Positions 11,061-22,720 of a DNA stretch of 64,000 nt are shown here, piece after piece; position 1 is the stretch's first letter; the number at the start of each line of letters is the position of its first letter. The stretch comes from Parasponia andersonii (taxonomy: Eukaryota > Streptophyta > Magnoliopsida > Rosales > Cannabaceae). The DNA lies in assembly GCA_002914805.1 (NCBI GenBank), contig JXTB01000230.1, forward strand, positions 418,266-482,265, read 5' to 3'. Position numbers and translations under genes: made by a program. Under the pieces are notes generated by a model that had not been told where the DNA came from, did no database searches, and worked only from the letters and a program-made list of their open reading frames with translations.

Positions 11061-12469
11061 ATAACAGTCAACACATTTTATTTTATAGGGCAAAGTCAAA
11101 TAAATTTTGTTAATTTTGGGTAAAAGAGATAATTTGTTATAAAATATTATAAGACAAATTACCTCTTCACCCTTCACATAAGATCATTTCCATTGCAATT
11201 GCTATAATATAGTATATATCAAATAAATTCTCAGTCAATATAATAGCATTATCATTAAATATGCTCTTGATAATAAATTATAAAATAAAATGGCAAATCA
11301 AATTCTGTCTAAAAATCCAACTATAAATCTAATAAAAATGACAATAAGTTTTTACAATAAAATGACATGTCATTTGTATTGAGAATCAATTTACATAATA
11401 AGAATTGCTTTTACAGGTGAGAAATTTAATTAAATATACTCCAAAAGACACAATATTTGACCTATTTGCTCAAGTTAATAAATATTTGAAATTTATGCTT
11501 CTTTTTTTTTTAAGAAAAAAAAAAAGACGAAAAAGGAGCGTTTCTCTTTGGGCATGACCATAGGAGCCTCAACCTCACCCAAAAATGTTCACTAAGGATC
11601 CTAGGCAGCAAGTATTTGAAATCTATGCTTCTAGACAATACGAAAATACCCGTAAAAATTTGGGATATATTTTCTTTCTCAAACATAAATTATTGTCCCA
11701 GTTTCTTTGTTTAAATGTAATGAATATAGTTTAAGATAATAATTATTAAGTTTCAAGATACGGTAGGTAATTTATGTGTTAAAAAGTCAAATTTGAGTTA
11801 ATTTGTGCAATTTTAACCGTAGTTCATGAAAATATCGAAAATATATTGAAAATGTCACTTTTATCGAGATAATATTGAAAATTGTCTAACTTTTTCGAAA
11901 ATAATACTATTATGGATATTATATCAAAATGTCATCACAAATATCACTTTTATCAAAATTTTATCTAAACACCATTTGGTCGAAACTCTATTGAGGATAT
12001 CATTATTGAAATTGCAAAAAATACCAATTTCATTGACATTTAATTGAGTATATCACTTTTATAAGTAAAATGTCCTTTTTATTGAAAATTATCGAAAAAT
12101 TTTGACAATATCGCAATATTTTGATAAAGTTCGCAAAAGTTAACTTAAATTTGATTTTTTTTTTAGTAGACAAATTATCTCGTAACATCTTAGTTAGTAA
12201 TAACTTCTTTATTTTTTCAAAAGTAGTAAAAGTTTTTTTTAAGAAGTAATAAGCTATTTTGAGTTATACTCGTTGCCTTTAAATTCAGTTTATTTGGATA
12301 ATTTTCTTTTTATTTTTTTTTAAAAAAAAAAGACTATACTTTCTACTTTTAAAGGGCATTTTAGTCCAAAAAAAGAGAGCATATTTATGAAGTTTATTAA
12401 CTTCCAACATTGAGTCAAATTAAAATACTATTCAGTCATTTTATTTCTGGTCCGAAGAAAGATACATCA
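11061..12469. other. intergenic upstream of MED15
   Basis: AT-rich, no gene seen. It holds the truncated SINE at 11502-11609 and, at about 11820-12140, a run of degenerate repeats on the theme of ATTGAAAATGTCACTTTTATCGA. The last part before 12470 should contain the MED15 promoter, but no clear TATA box stands out. Confidence 0.5.
11502..11609 (-). mobile_element. 5'-truncated SINE fragment
   Basis: The insert is flanked by imperfect direct repeats of about 20 bp (TATTTGAAATTTATGCTTCT at 11483-11502 and the same with one change at 11613-11632), as expected for a target duplication made by a LINE-type machinery. Its centre (11552-11590, GGGCATGACCATAGGAGCC) matches the 3' part of the SINE at 25676-25893 (GAGCATGATCATAAGAG). 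The tRNA-like promoter half is missing, so it is a 5' truncation. The T/A-rich tail lies on the left, giving minus orientation. Confidence 0.55.
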
Positions 12470-12563
12470 AAGGCCATAGAACCCGCACAACAGCACAGCA
12501 CCATCGTCGACCACCACTACCTCCATCTTCTCCGAAGCCTGAGCTGCCTGTATAAGCCCTAAC
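12470..12563 (+). other. MED15 5' UTR exon
   Basis: A CT/CAC-rich segment ends at AAC followed by GTATGTATG, a good splice donor. The next exon begins after TTGTGACAG at 13104, only ten bases before the ATG. A first non-coding exon with an intron of about 540 bp is common in plant genes. The transcription start is not defined; 12470 is a guess. Confidence 0.5.
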
Positions 12564-13113
12564 GTATGTATGTATCTATCGATTCCTTATTATTTTATCG
12601 TTTTCATTCCCAAATGTCAAAACCCTTACACCAAACTCCAATTTTTCTACGTGTAATTTTCTAGCTTAGGGTTTCGCAATTGCTTCGTAATTTACCTAAT
12701 CCGCTGACCTTGAAATTAATAATTCGATCGGGTTTCTCGATTTTTTTTATTTTCATGGGTTTCATCAAGGATCAAATGGAAAAAGCTTCATAATTTTAAC
12801 AGGCTTGAGTTTGTGTTTTGATTCTTCAATTTGTGAGTAATTTTTTCATGGATTATTATGTTCAGGGAAATTTTTTTATTGAACAAATATCCAGACTTTA
12901 GCTTATTCTTTGAATTAGTGTTGCTTATGATAAATATTTCCATGCACGAAAATTTTTGATCGGGATATTATTTTTGTTTGTTGGAATTGTTTTATTTTGA
13001 GAAAAAAGAAAATTCCCATAAACTTATCTTGGATTTTATTGTTAAGATGCATAATCTTATAGATATACAAAATCCGAGCTTTATTAATTACTTGTTGTGA
13101 CAGTGTTTTAAGT

Positions 13114-16100
13114 ATGGACAACAATAATTGGAGGCCTGTTCAAGGTGGAGAACCCACGATGGACACCACAGATTGGAGAACTCAGTTGCAACCCGATTCG
13201 AGACAACGAATTGTCAACAAGATGTAGGTGTTTTTGTTTTTTCGTTTTGGTTTTTTGAAAAAAAAAAGAGAAACTCTGTTAATGGATTATGGAACATGAT
13301 GAGATTTTACATTGGGACCATTTAGCTGTTCACCTTTTTGCATTGTGAAGTTTACGTCTTTAGAGTTTTTTTTATTGTTAAATACGCATCGAAGGTTTAT
13401 GGTTACTAACTCAAGTAACGTAACGTGGTTACCTGTAAAGAATGGATACACTGAAGAAGCATCTCCCTTTCTCTGGTCAAGAGGGATTGCAAGAACTCAA
13501 GAAAATTGCTGAAAGGTTTGAGGAAAAAATTTACGCTGCTGCCACAAGCCAGGTGCTTCCATATCTCGGACATCCTCCCTTCCCAATTACTTATGTGTTC
13601 TTGCACATTCTATAAAAGATTTGTGTATATATTATTTCCTCCTGACCATCGTTGCTTTTGTGATTTTTATACAGTCAGATTATTTACGGAAAATTTCACT
13701 GAAGATGCTCACTATGGAGACTAAGTCTCAGAACACAATATCCAATGCTTTGCCATCCAACCCCGGTGGCAATAATAGCAGACCCCCAGATTCAGGTAAC
13801 AAATTACAGTTTAAAGACGAGAGATTAAGGTTCTTTATGGATACTACATAGCAAACTTCTATTACATTTTAATATATTCCTGCCCTCTTCCAGCTTTCAT
13901 GCTTTTCTTTGACAAGTAGAGTGATTAAATTTATATTTGTTATTCAGCTTTCTCAGGTGGTTAATCTCGTAGTTTGAAGATCATTAATCATTCTCATAGC
14001 TCAGCTATCTGAAAATATAGCTTTTACATCTGCACTGGTGGGGCTAATGGGGAGAAAATAAAATGCTGGGTGGTGCTTGCATATTCTTCGTTGTTCCAAA
14101 TTATCCTTTATAAAAATCGGTTTCTCTGACAAGGCTTCTTTTTTTGGTTTTTGAATAGGATCTCTTGTTATACAGCCTCAAGGACATAATCAAGGGCAAT
14201 CACTTGCAATGCCATTGCCACCTAATCAGTCTCAAACGCGGCAACAACTACTATCTCAAAATATTCAGAATGCTGCTGCTGTTCAGAGTTCTTCCAGCTT
14301 ATCTTCTGTTCTTCCTCCCCCCTCCAGCTTAGGTCAGACATCTATCCCAAGTGGTGTTGGCCAAAATGCTAACATGCAAAATATACCTGGTAATTCACAG
14401 AACTCAGCAGGGAATTCGATGGGCCAAGGTGTACCTGCCAATATGTATGCTAATACTCAGAGGCAAATGCAAGGAAGGCAACAAGTTGTTCCCCAACAAC
14501 AACAACAGTCCCAAAACCCACAACAGTCGTATCTCTACCAGCAGCAGCAGTTACAACAGCAGATTTTAAAACCAAAGTTTCAGCAGGGAAATATCTCACA
14601 GTCAATGATGCAATCTCACATCCAGCAGCAGCAGCAGCAGCAGAGCCTATTACAACCAACTCAGTTGCAATCATCTCAGCAAGCTTCTTCCACAATGCAA
14701 CCTTCATTGATGCAATCATCTCTCCCAAGTCTTCAGCAGAATCAGCCCTCATCTATTCAACAGCAAACAAAACCCATGCTCCAACAACATCCACAATCAG
14801 TTCTTAGACAGCAGCAACAGCCTCAACAGGCTGCTGTTGCTCTTCAACAGCAAGCACAAATGTCACAGCAGCAGCAGCAGCTTATGAGTCAACAGCCGAA
14901 TTCTACGAACATGCAACAGAGTCACTTAATTGCACAACAAAACAATGTTGGGGATTTACAGCAGCAACAGAGGTTACTTGGCCAGCAGAATAATCTCCCA
15001 AACCTCCAACAGCAGCAGTTACTGGCTCAGCAAAATAACCTTTCAAATTTGCATCAGCAACAATTAGCCCCCCAAAGTAACGTTGCTGGGTTACAACAGC
15101 AGCAGCAGCTGCTTGGAACTCAGACGGGTAACTCAGGTATGCAAACTAATCAGCATGCAGTGCACATGCTACAACAGTCCAAAGCTCCACTGCAGCAACA
15201 ACCACAACAGAGTGGATCTAATTTGCTACCTACTCAGGCACAGCAGTCGCAACCCCAGCAGCAAATATTATCACAGATTCAATCACAGCCGACACAGATG
15301 CAGCAACAATTAGGTTTGCAGCAACAGCCTAATGCACTACAGCGTGACATGCCACAAAGGCTTCAAGCATCAGGTCAAACTTCAGGATCCTTGCTACAAA
15401 CACATAATGTGATTGATCAGCAGAAGCAGTTATATCAGTCACAGAGAGCCCTTCCAGAGACATCGTCAAGTATGTTATTGCCAAAATTGGATTCTTACTG
15501 TTGTTTCCATGCTTAGGATTTTCATGGAAGTTTGAATTTAAAGCAAAAAAAGACATGTATGACCTTATACTATGTAGACAGGATATGTTACATGTTTTTA
15601 AATGAATGTTATGCTAGTTAGGATTTTTTTTAAATTATTCTTAGGAGCAATTTCTCTTATGATTTTATGTGCACATTTTTATAATTGTCCTTTTGTAGCA
15701 TCTGTGGATTCAACTGCCCAAACTGGACATGCGAGTGGAGGTGATTGGCAAGAGGAGGTCTACCAGAAGGTAATTGTTGCATCAGAAAATGATTAAGGCG
15801 TTAAGTAAATGATGAGTTTTTTTTTTCCCCCCATCGTGATCATTTTTAAAAGCATGTAGCTGATTCTAGTTAGTTTCTTAAAATTATTGGCACCTGAAGA
15901 AGTTACAGGTAACTTTTCTTTCATTTGTCTGCAGATCAAAACCATGAAGGAATCATACTTACCCGAACTTGTTGAAATGTACCAGAAAATTGCTGGCAAA
16001 TTACAGCAGGTATGTTATCACTTTTACTTGTTCCAGCGATAGTAATGATAGTACGTGCTTACATAATGATAGTACGTGCTTACAGCATTCTTCAAACTGA

Positions 16101-17084
16101 GGATTATATTTGCTGTTAAAAAGAGCATGGCCTGTCTATATTGGAGTATTGGTGTGCAATCTATAAATAATTATTCTCCTCCACACACACACACACACAC
16201 AAGAAGAACGTAGAAGAGGAAAAAAGACTGCTAAAAAATAAAGGAAAAGAGAATAGAATTTGCTTTATCACCAATATTGCTGCAAAGTTTTGGGAACTTT
16301 TCTGGTGACCAATGCTATACTTTTAGCTTAATTGTCCTTTTTTCCTGTTTGGCAGCTTGATTCTCTTCCACAACAGCCAATGTCGGAGCAACTTGATAGG
16401 CTGAAATTATTTAAGATCACGTTGGAGCGTGCTATTCAATTTTTACAGGTTCCAAAAGGTAGCATTTTCCCTGGGCATAAGGAGAAACTGCCTCAGTATG
16501 AAAAACAGATATTAAGTTTTATTAATACAAATAGGCCCAGGAAGCCTGTTTCTCAATTGCAACAGGGACAGCATCCCCCGTCATCTCATATGCACCCCAT
16601 GCAGCAGCCACAATCTCAGATTAACCAAGTGCAATCTCATGAAAACCAAATGAATCCTCAGTTGCAACCAATTAACGTTCAAGGCTCTGTGGGAACAATG
16701 CAGCAGAACAATATGACAAGCTTGCAACAAAACTCTATGCCTGCTTTGTCTGGAGTTTCAACAACACAGCAAAATGTAATGAATTCTTTGCAGCCCACTT
16801 CCGATGTGGATTCGGGACAAGGAAATGCACTGAACCCATTGCAGCAGGTTACCGTGGGTTCTCTGCAGCAAAATCCTGTCAGTGCTCCCCAACAGGCAAA
16901 CATGAATGCATTGTCATCCCAGAATGGGATCAATGTCCTGCAGCCAAACATAAATACCCTTCAATCAAATTCGAATATGCTTCAGCACCAGCATGTGAAG
17001 CAACAACAGGAGCAGCAGCTGAAACAACAATATCAGCAGCGACAAATGCAACAGCAACTAATGCAGAAGCAGCAAATACTGCAA

Positions 17085-17117
<33 letters not shown>

Positions 17118-19690
17118 CAGCAACAACAACAACAACAACAATTACAGCAGCAAGCGAAGCAGCAGCTTCCTGCACAAATGCAAGCACACCAAAATCAAAT
17201 GCCTCAGCTTCATCAAATTAATGATGTAAATGACTTGAAGATGAGACAAAGTATGGGTGTGAAGCCAGGGGTCTTTCAGCAACATCTCCCAGCTGGCCAA
17301 CGTTCTGCTTATCCCCATCAACAATTGAAAGCTAGCTCTTCCTTTACTATTTCTTCAAATCAACTCCTCCAGGCCTCGTCACCTCAAATTTTACAACATT
17401 CTTCTCCACAAGTTGACCAGCAGAACCTGCTGTCAACTCTTACCAAAGCCGGAACTCCATTACAATCGGCCAACTCACCTTTTGTTGTTCCTTCTCCTTC
17501 GACTCCTTTGGCTCCATCTCCAATTCCCGGAGATTCTGAGAAACCTGCTCCAGGTGTTTCCTCCCTCTCAAATGCTGGGAATGTAGGACAACAACAAACA
17601 ACTGGTGTTGTTGCTCCAGCTCAATCCCTTGCTATTGGCACTCCAGGAATATCAGCCTCCCCTTTGCTTGCAGAGTTTAGTGGTCCTGAAGGCACTCATG
17701 CTAACACTTTGGCAGCTGTTTCTGGCAAGTCAAGCATTACAGAGCAGCCACTTGATCGCTTAATTAAAGCGGTTAGTTATGATGATATCTTCCCATTTTG
17801 ATCTTCCATAGTGCTCAATGCTTTTTCCTTTCACAGGAAAACACTTCCGTTAAGTTTTCGGATTATTTTTTGGTTATTCATTTTCAATAGTTCCTTTCAT
17901 GCTGTTGGTGAGTGATATATATTACTAAACTGTGATTTCCAGGTAAAATCAATGTCACCTAAGGCATTGAGTGCCTCTGTCAGTGATATTGGCTCGGTTG
18001 TCAGTATGATGGATAGGATCGCAGGATCAGCTCCTGGTAATGGATCTAGAGCGGCAGTTGGTGAGGATTTAGTTGCTATGACAAAGTGTCGTTTACAAGT
18101 AAGAAATTTCATGAACCAAGATGCTACGAATGGGACAAGAAAAATGAAGCGCTACACAAGTGCCATGCCATTAAATGTTGTATCATCAGCTAGCAGTATT
18201 AATGACAGTTTTAAACAGTTCAATGGTTCAGAAACATCTGATCTGGAGTCAACTGCAACATCTGGTATCAAGAGGCCAAAGATAGAGGTATCTTTCTCTT
18301 TGTTTGGAATGGATATTGTACTAGTAGGAAGCTATTCTAGACATAGTACTAGGAACCCTTTTTAAGGATCAAAGTTGATCTGATTTAGTCATTCAACATG
18401 AAGGAAAATGATTTTGGTGAGATTCTGATAGCTAATATCGATACACTATAGAAACTTATCCCAGCTTTTTCTTACGAAGTGACTCTGGTGATCTTCTTGC
18501 AGGCTAATCACGCTCTTATAGAAGAAATTAGGGAAATTAATCAGCATCTTATTGACACGGTTGTTGATATAATTGATGAAGATGTTGATCCAAGTGTAGC
18601 AGCAGCTGCCATTGAAGGGGGTGAAGGGACCATTGTCAAGTGCTCTTTCAGTGCAGTGGCACTCAGCCCGAACTTGAAATCACAGTATGCTTCAGCACGA
18701 ATGGTGGGTTCTCGAGAATTATGTAGGGATTTATTACCTTGTGCTGTATTCTCTGTGTTGTTGATTATTTTTTTCAATCTTTTGCAGTCACCAATACAGC
18801 CCTTAAGGTTGCTTGTTCCTACAAATTATCCCAACTGCTCCCCAATACTGTTGGACAAATTTCCAGTGGAAGTCAGGTGAGGGAAATCATACTACTCATC
18901 TCAAGTACACACGGATTTCTAAGTCGATGTCAATGATAAATGGAGTTGTATATCTTTGATTGGGTCCTTTTTCTCCCGCCTTAGAGATATTCTCGTTTAG
19001 AAAAGATGATGTTTGAAAACTGATTTGTTGCATAACAAATTTATACCTGAAGTTTGCTGAATATAAATGAAACTTCTTCAACGTAAACTCTGTGCAAGAC
19101 GATGTTACTATTTATGTTATTGGGGAGTAATCGATTTCCTGTCAAATTTTTTGCTTTGCCATCTGATTCGATTGGTGTAACTTAAAATCTAATATAAATC
19201 CATTAGCATTGGACAATGTTTCAAACTGAGTCAATATAGGTATCAATGTTGATGTTGCTTGAGAGTTCTGGGATTAGATTATTTTTTGGTCACTCTATCA
19301 ACAGTTGATGGTGGACTTTGATAATCGCTGAGAAGTTGTGGGATTGTAAACTGCAACTGTAAACCCTTGCTCATTTTATATCATGATTGTGTTTCTTTTA
19401 TGTTCTAAGATGGTAATTTTTCTGTGAAAAGCTCTTTATTTCTGAATACTGAAGTTCACTGTTCCATTTTCTTCGTTTACAGTAGGGAGTACGAAGATCT
19501 TTCGGTAAAAGCAAAGTCAAGGTTTAGCATATCACTTAGAAGCCTTTCACAACCCATGTCTCTTGGGGCAATAGCAAGGACTTGGGATGTTTGTGCCCGT
19601 GCCGTTATGACCGAGCATGCGCAGCAGAGTGGTGGCGGCAGCTTCAGCTCGAAGTATGGGACTTGGGAGAACTGCTTGAGCGCTGCTTGA
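13114..19690 (+). CDS. MED15: Mediator subunit 15 (MED15a-like), 11 coding exons
   Basis: MED15 is a tail subunit of Mediator in the nucleus; its N-terminal KIX domain binds transcription activators. I joined exons 13114-13223, 13441-13552, 13675-13795, 14159-15469, 15699-15769, 15935-16009, 16356-17771, 17943-18287, 18503-18703, 18788-18876 and 19483-19690. All introns are GT-AG and phases agree, giving 1352 residues without an internal stop. The KIX domain spans about residues 15-95 (begins near [16 protein letters not shown], then [10 protein letters not shown] and [11 protein letters not shown]). Residues 115-550 and 601-1060 are Q-rich linkers; a run of 20 Gln occupies 843-862. A conserved block follows at about 575-650 ([11 protein letters not shown], then [18 protein letters not shown]), and the C-terminal domain begins near 1065 ([17 protein letters not shown]) and runs to the end ([18 protein letters not shown]). 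Size and order fit plant MED15a. The gene looks intact. Confidence 0.95.
16043..16084 (+). repeat. 21-bp tandem duplication in a MED15 intron
   Basis: The unit TAATGATAGTACGTGCTTAC plus A occurs twice head to tail with no difference. It lies in the intron between exons 7 and 8, about 35 bases past the donor. A (CA)n run follows at about 16183-16201. Confidence 0.85.
17082..17141 (+). repeat. CAG/CAA repeat, 20 glutamines in MED15
   Basis: Twenty successive Gln codons, a mix of CAG and CAA, with the last seven all CAA and six CAG before them. It extends a Q-rich linker between the conserved regions. Mixed codons slow slippage, but the pure CAG and CAA sub-runs may still vary in length between individuals. 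Confidence 0.95.
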
Positions 19691-20137
19691 TCATTTTTGC
19701 TGACCTAAAACAAACGTTAAACAAACGTTAAGCTACTTTCTCGGGTAATTCAAACAGAATATGTATATCACCAAAGTTGGCAGCTTAATGGTAAAAACCA
19801 TGCTAGTTGTGTATAGCTTAACTTTCAAAGATGAAGCCCGTAATTAGTTGAGTTTGGTTGTATATTTTTACTTGTAGGCTTTGCACATGTTTATCATTAG
19901 CATTTTGTATTGAACTGTAGCACATTTCTTTTATGCAGAGCCCTTATTTATTTTACCTTGCGTTTGTATTATTTATTTAGTCTATCTAAGATCCTGATGA
20001 ACTTCAGCATAAGACATCAATATTATAGAATGTGTAGCTTAACATGGTTGAGACTGGCGGTTCATCTAGTTTTGGAAGAAATGCCTAAATATTTGAGCTG
20101 TTGGGGTGTAAATGCCTCGCCCCGATTTTATTTTTAA
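19691..20137 (+). other. MED15 3' UTR and downstream
   Basis: Sequence after the TGA is less AT-rich than the spacer to its right and has no coding feature. A tandem AAACAAACGTT-type repeat lies at 19708-19730. A 3' UTR of 200-400 bases is likely; several A/T-rich words could serve for polyadenylation, and I cannot pick one. Confidence 0.5.
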
Positions 20138-21899
20138 TTTTTTTTCCGAAAAAACTAGTTATATGAAATATATATACATATAGGGATTTTTATCGATAGG
20201 TATTATTTTGCCCAAATTGGTCACGCACATATTTTCATTTTCATGATAAAAAATAGAAGAAAAAAATATTAAATAATGAGGTATTTGTTTTAGTATTTTT
20301 TTTGTTCTAAATTACTCAAATTATAGTTAGCCGTTAAATATTTGCCAAATTTTTTGAAATTGTAAGATATTTAGTTTATATTCACGCGGTACTCTCCCTT
20401 GGATCTTCATTCAACTTTATTGGTTTATATACATAAACCAAATTAAATCTACACTTTTCTTCGAAATTTGAAGAAATATATATACTATCTTTTCATTATA
20501 AATAGGGAATTGCCGACCCTCTTTTTTCTTTTCCCATCTTTTTTCTAATGATATACTTCCCTAAAATTTAAATTTTAAATATCTTCTTAATACACACCTC
20601 TTTAATATTTCCTATTCTAAAATTTATTAATAAAAAAAGTCTAATAAAATTTCATTTCCCACCCTTCTAGTTCTAGAATCTTCAAACACTTATCTTAGTT
20701 TCTTCTTCAACCTTTCTCTCTCGCTTGATATGAACTCACTCTAAGATGTAGGTATTTTAATATTTTATTTTTAATTAAAAGAACAAATAAAACAATTTTG
20801 GGATTCAAATTATCAATCAATTTTCATTTTATTTTTATTATTGTTTATCTATTTCTCCCAAAAAAAATAACGATTCTTGATTAAAAAGTTAGGTTCTTGA
20901 GTTATTTTTTATAAGCTTTAATTTAAAGTTTTAAGTAGCGAGGGAGAGAGATAGTCGCTTCATCAAAATGATTAGAATTTAGAAAGCATAATATGTTCAT
21001 CTATAATTTTAAAATTTTGTCTAAGTAAAATGATTTTAAATTTTTTCTAAGAGTAGATTTTCTTTTTAGTTTCAAGAATTATAGATTTAATCAAAGGTGT
21101 TCAAAAAAGTGTGTTAAGAACTAATATTATAATCAAAAAAAAATTCTAGTTTAATGTTTTTTCAGTCTATTTATGCCATTTCGTATATGGTTATTTTTGT
21201 CCTAAATTTAATTTTGATATGAGAGGTGAGAAGAGGGAAAAAAAAAAGTGGTGGCTTATAAATATATTGTCTATTTTATATACATCTTCTAACTAATATG
21301 ATATTTGTTGTTAAATTATTTTCAATTCCAATGGAAAAAAATCAATTATACCCTATTTGTAAAGACAAGATTTCAATTAAAACTACCCCTATTTTTATGA
21401 GATTAAATTTATGTACTTATCTTTTGTATAAAGATGTTAGAGTGGTTAAATAAAAACAGAACAAGTCAATCAATTTTTTTTTTTGGATAAAATGGTGAAT
21501 TAATAAACAAATATATAATATTTAAATAATAGAGATGTTATTAATTTTAACTATCTTTTAATACATGTGATAAAAAATAAATAAATTATAAAATTTTTAT
21601 AAAATTAGAACTTTTATTATCATATTATTTAATAACTCGACCTGAATTGAAAATTTAGATAAATAAAATATGCCTATATCTATCTAGAGATATTCCATAC
21701 TTGTAATATGCTTTGGGAATCGTACATGATGTCCAACAATTTGGATACTTTTAATATTTTATTTTTCTATGGGACCCACTTTGACAGCAACTTCTTTATT
21801 TTGTTACTTGTTTTCTTTTTTCTACGTGGGCTTGTCTTTCTTGATTTTTTTTTCCAATAATAAGTGCTCAACTTCACATTTATGATTTGTAACATGCTT

Positions 21900-22400
21900 G
21901 GTTGAGGCTAATTACGCAATTATAAGAATAGTAACTATAAATTAGTAACCAATAATGATAACTAGATTGATTACTAATGAACAAAGTAACTAGTAACTAA
22001 ATTATTTTATAGTAATTAGAAGCTAAAAACTGAAACTAAAGACTAATTGACAGTTATAATAATCGTAACTAAAAACTAATAACCAATAATTAATCCAAAT
22101 GATAACTAAAAACTATAAACCAGTTGCAATTAAGTTTATAATAGTAACTAAAAAATAGTAACTAATATCCAGTAATTAGTCCCTTATAATTATTAGATAC
22201 TACTAATCTAAAAACTAATAACTAGTACTCAGAGAGTTGTAAACAATAACCAAATTGGTAACTTGTAATTAGGATAATTAACAACCAAATTGAATAGTAG
22301 TAACTAGAGTGATTACTAATTGTAACTTTCCACCAATCTGCAAACTCAAAAATAGTATACGATCACTATTTTGAAAACTAGTAACTCATCGCTAGAAAAA
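21900..22400. repeat. degenerate array of GTAACTA / AACTAAT motifs
   Basis: About 500 bases made mainly of variants of AGTAACTA, AACTAAT and their complements (TTAGT, GTTAC), irregularly spaced. There is no fixed period. The same motif fills the loops of the foldback repeats at 58628-59015, 59290-59632 and 60145-60465, so this may be an expanded or decayed relative. Confidence 0.7.
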
Positions 22401-22439
22401 AAGTCAAAAATAAAGGAGACAGAATCAGGAAGGCAGTCA

Positions 22440-22720
22440 GTCATATTCGATTGAGGTCGAAAATGTTCGATTGCGTTTAAATAGTTGTTCGACCCAGTTG
22501 AACACTGGTCGAAAATTTTTGATCTCTGACTTCAACTCTAGTTAAATTGTTTGACTACAATTGAACAGTCGTTCAACACTAGTTGGAAATTTTCGACTAT
22601 GATTAAAATTTTTTGGCCGTCGGTCAAAAATTGATCAGAACAACCAGGAAAGGCGGTAGGACAAGTTCAATTCTGGTCGAAATTTTTTGACCCTAGTAGA
22701 GCGAAGGTGCTGCCGAGATC
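22440..22720. repeat. cluster of short motifs related to GGTCGAAAATTTTTGA
   Basis: Repeated words such as TTCGATTGAGGTCGAAAA, GTTCGACCCAGTTGAAC, GGTCGAAAATTTTTGA and GTTGAACACTGGTCG occur in both orientations, at least eight times in 280 bases. No ORF spans it. I do not recognise the family. Confidence 0.6.
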
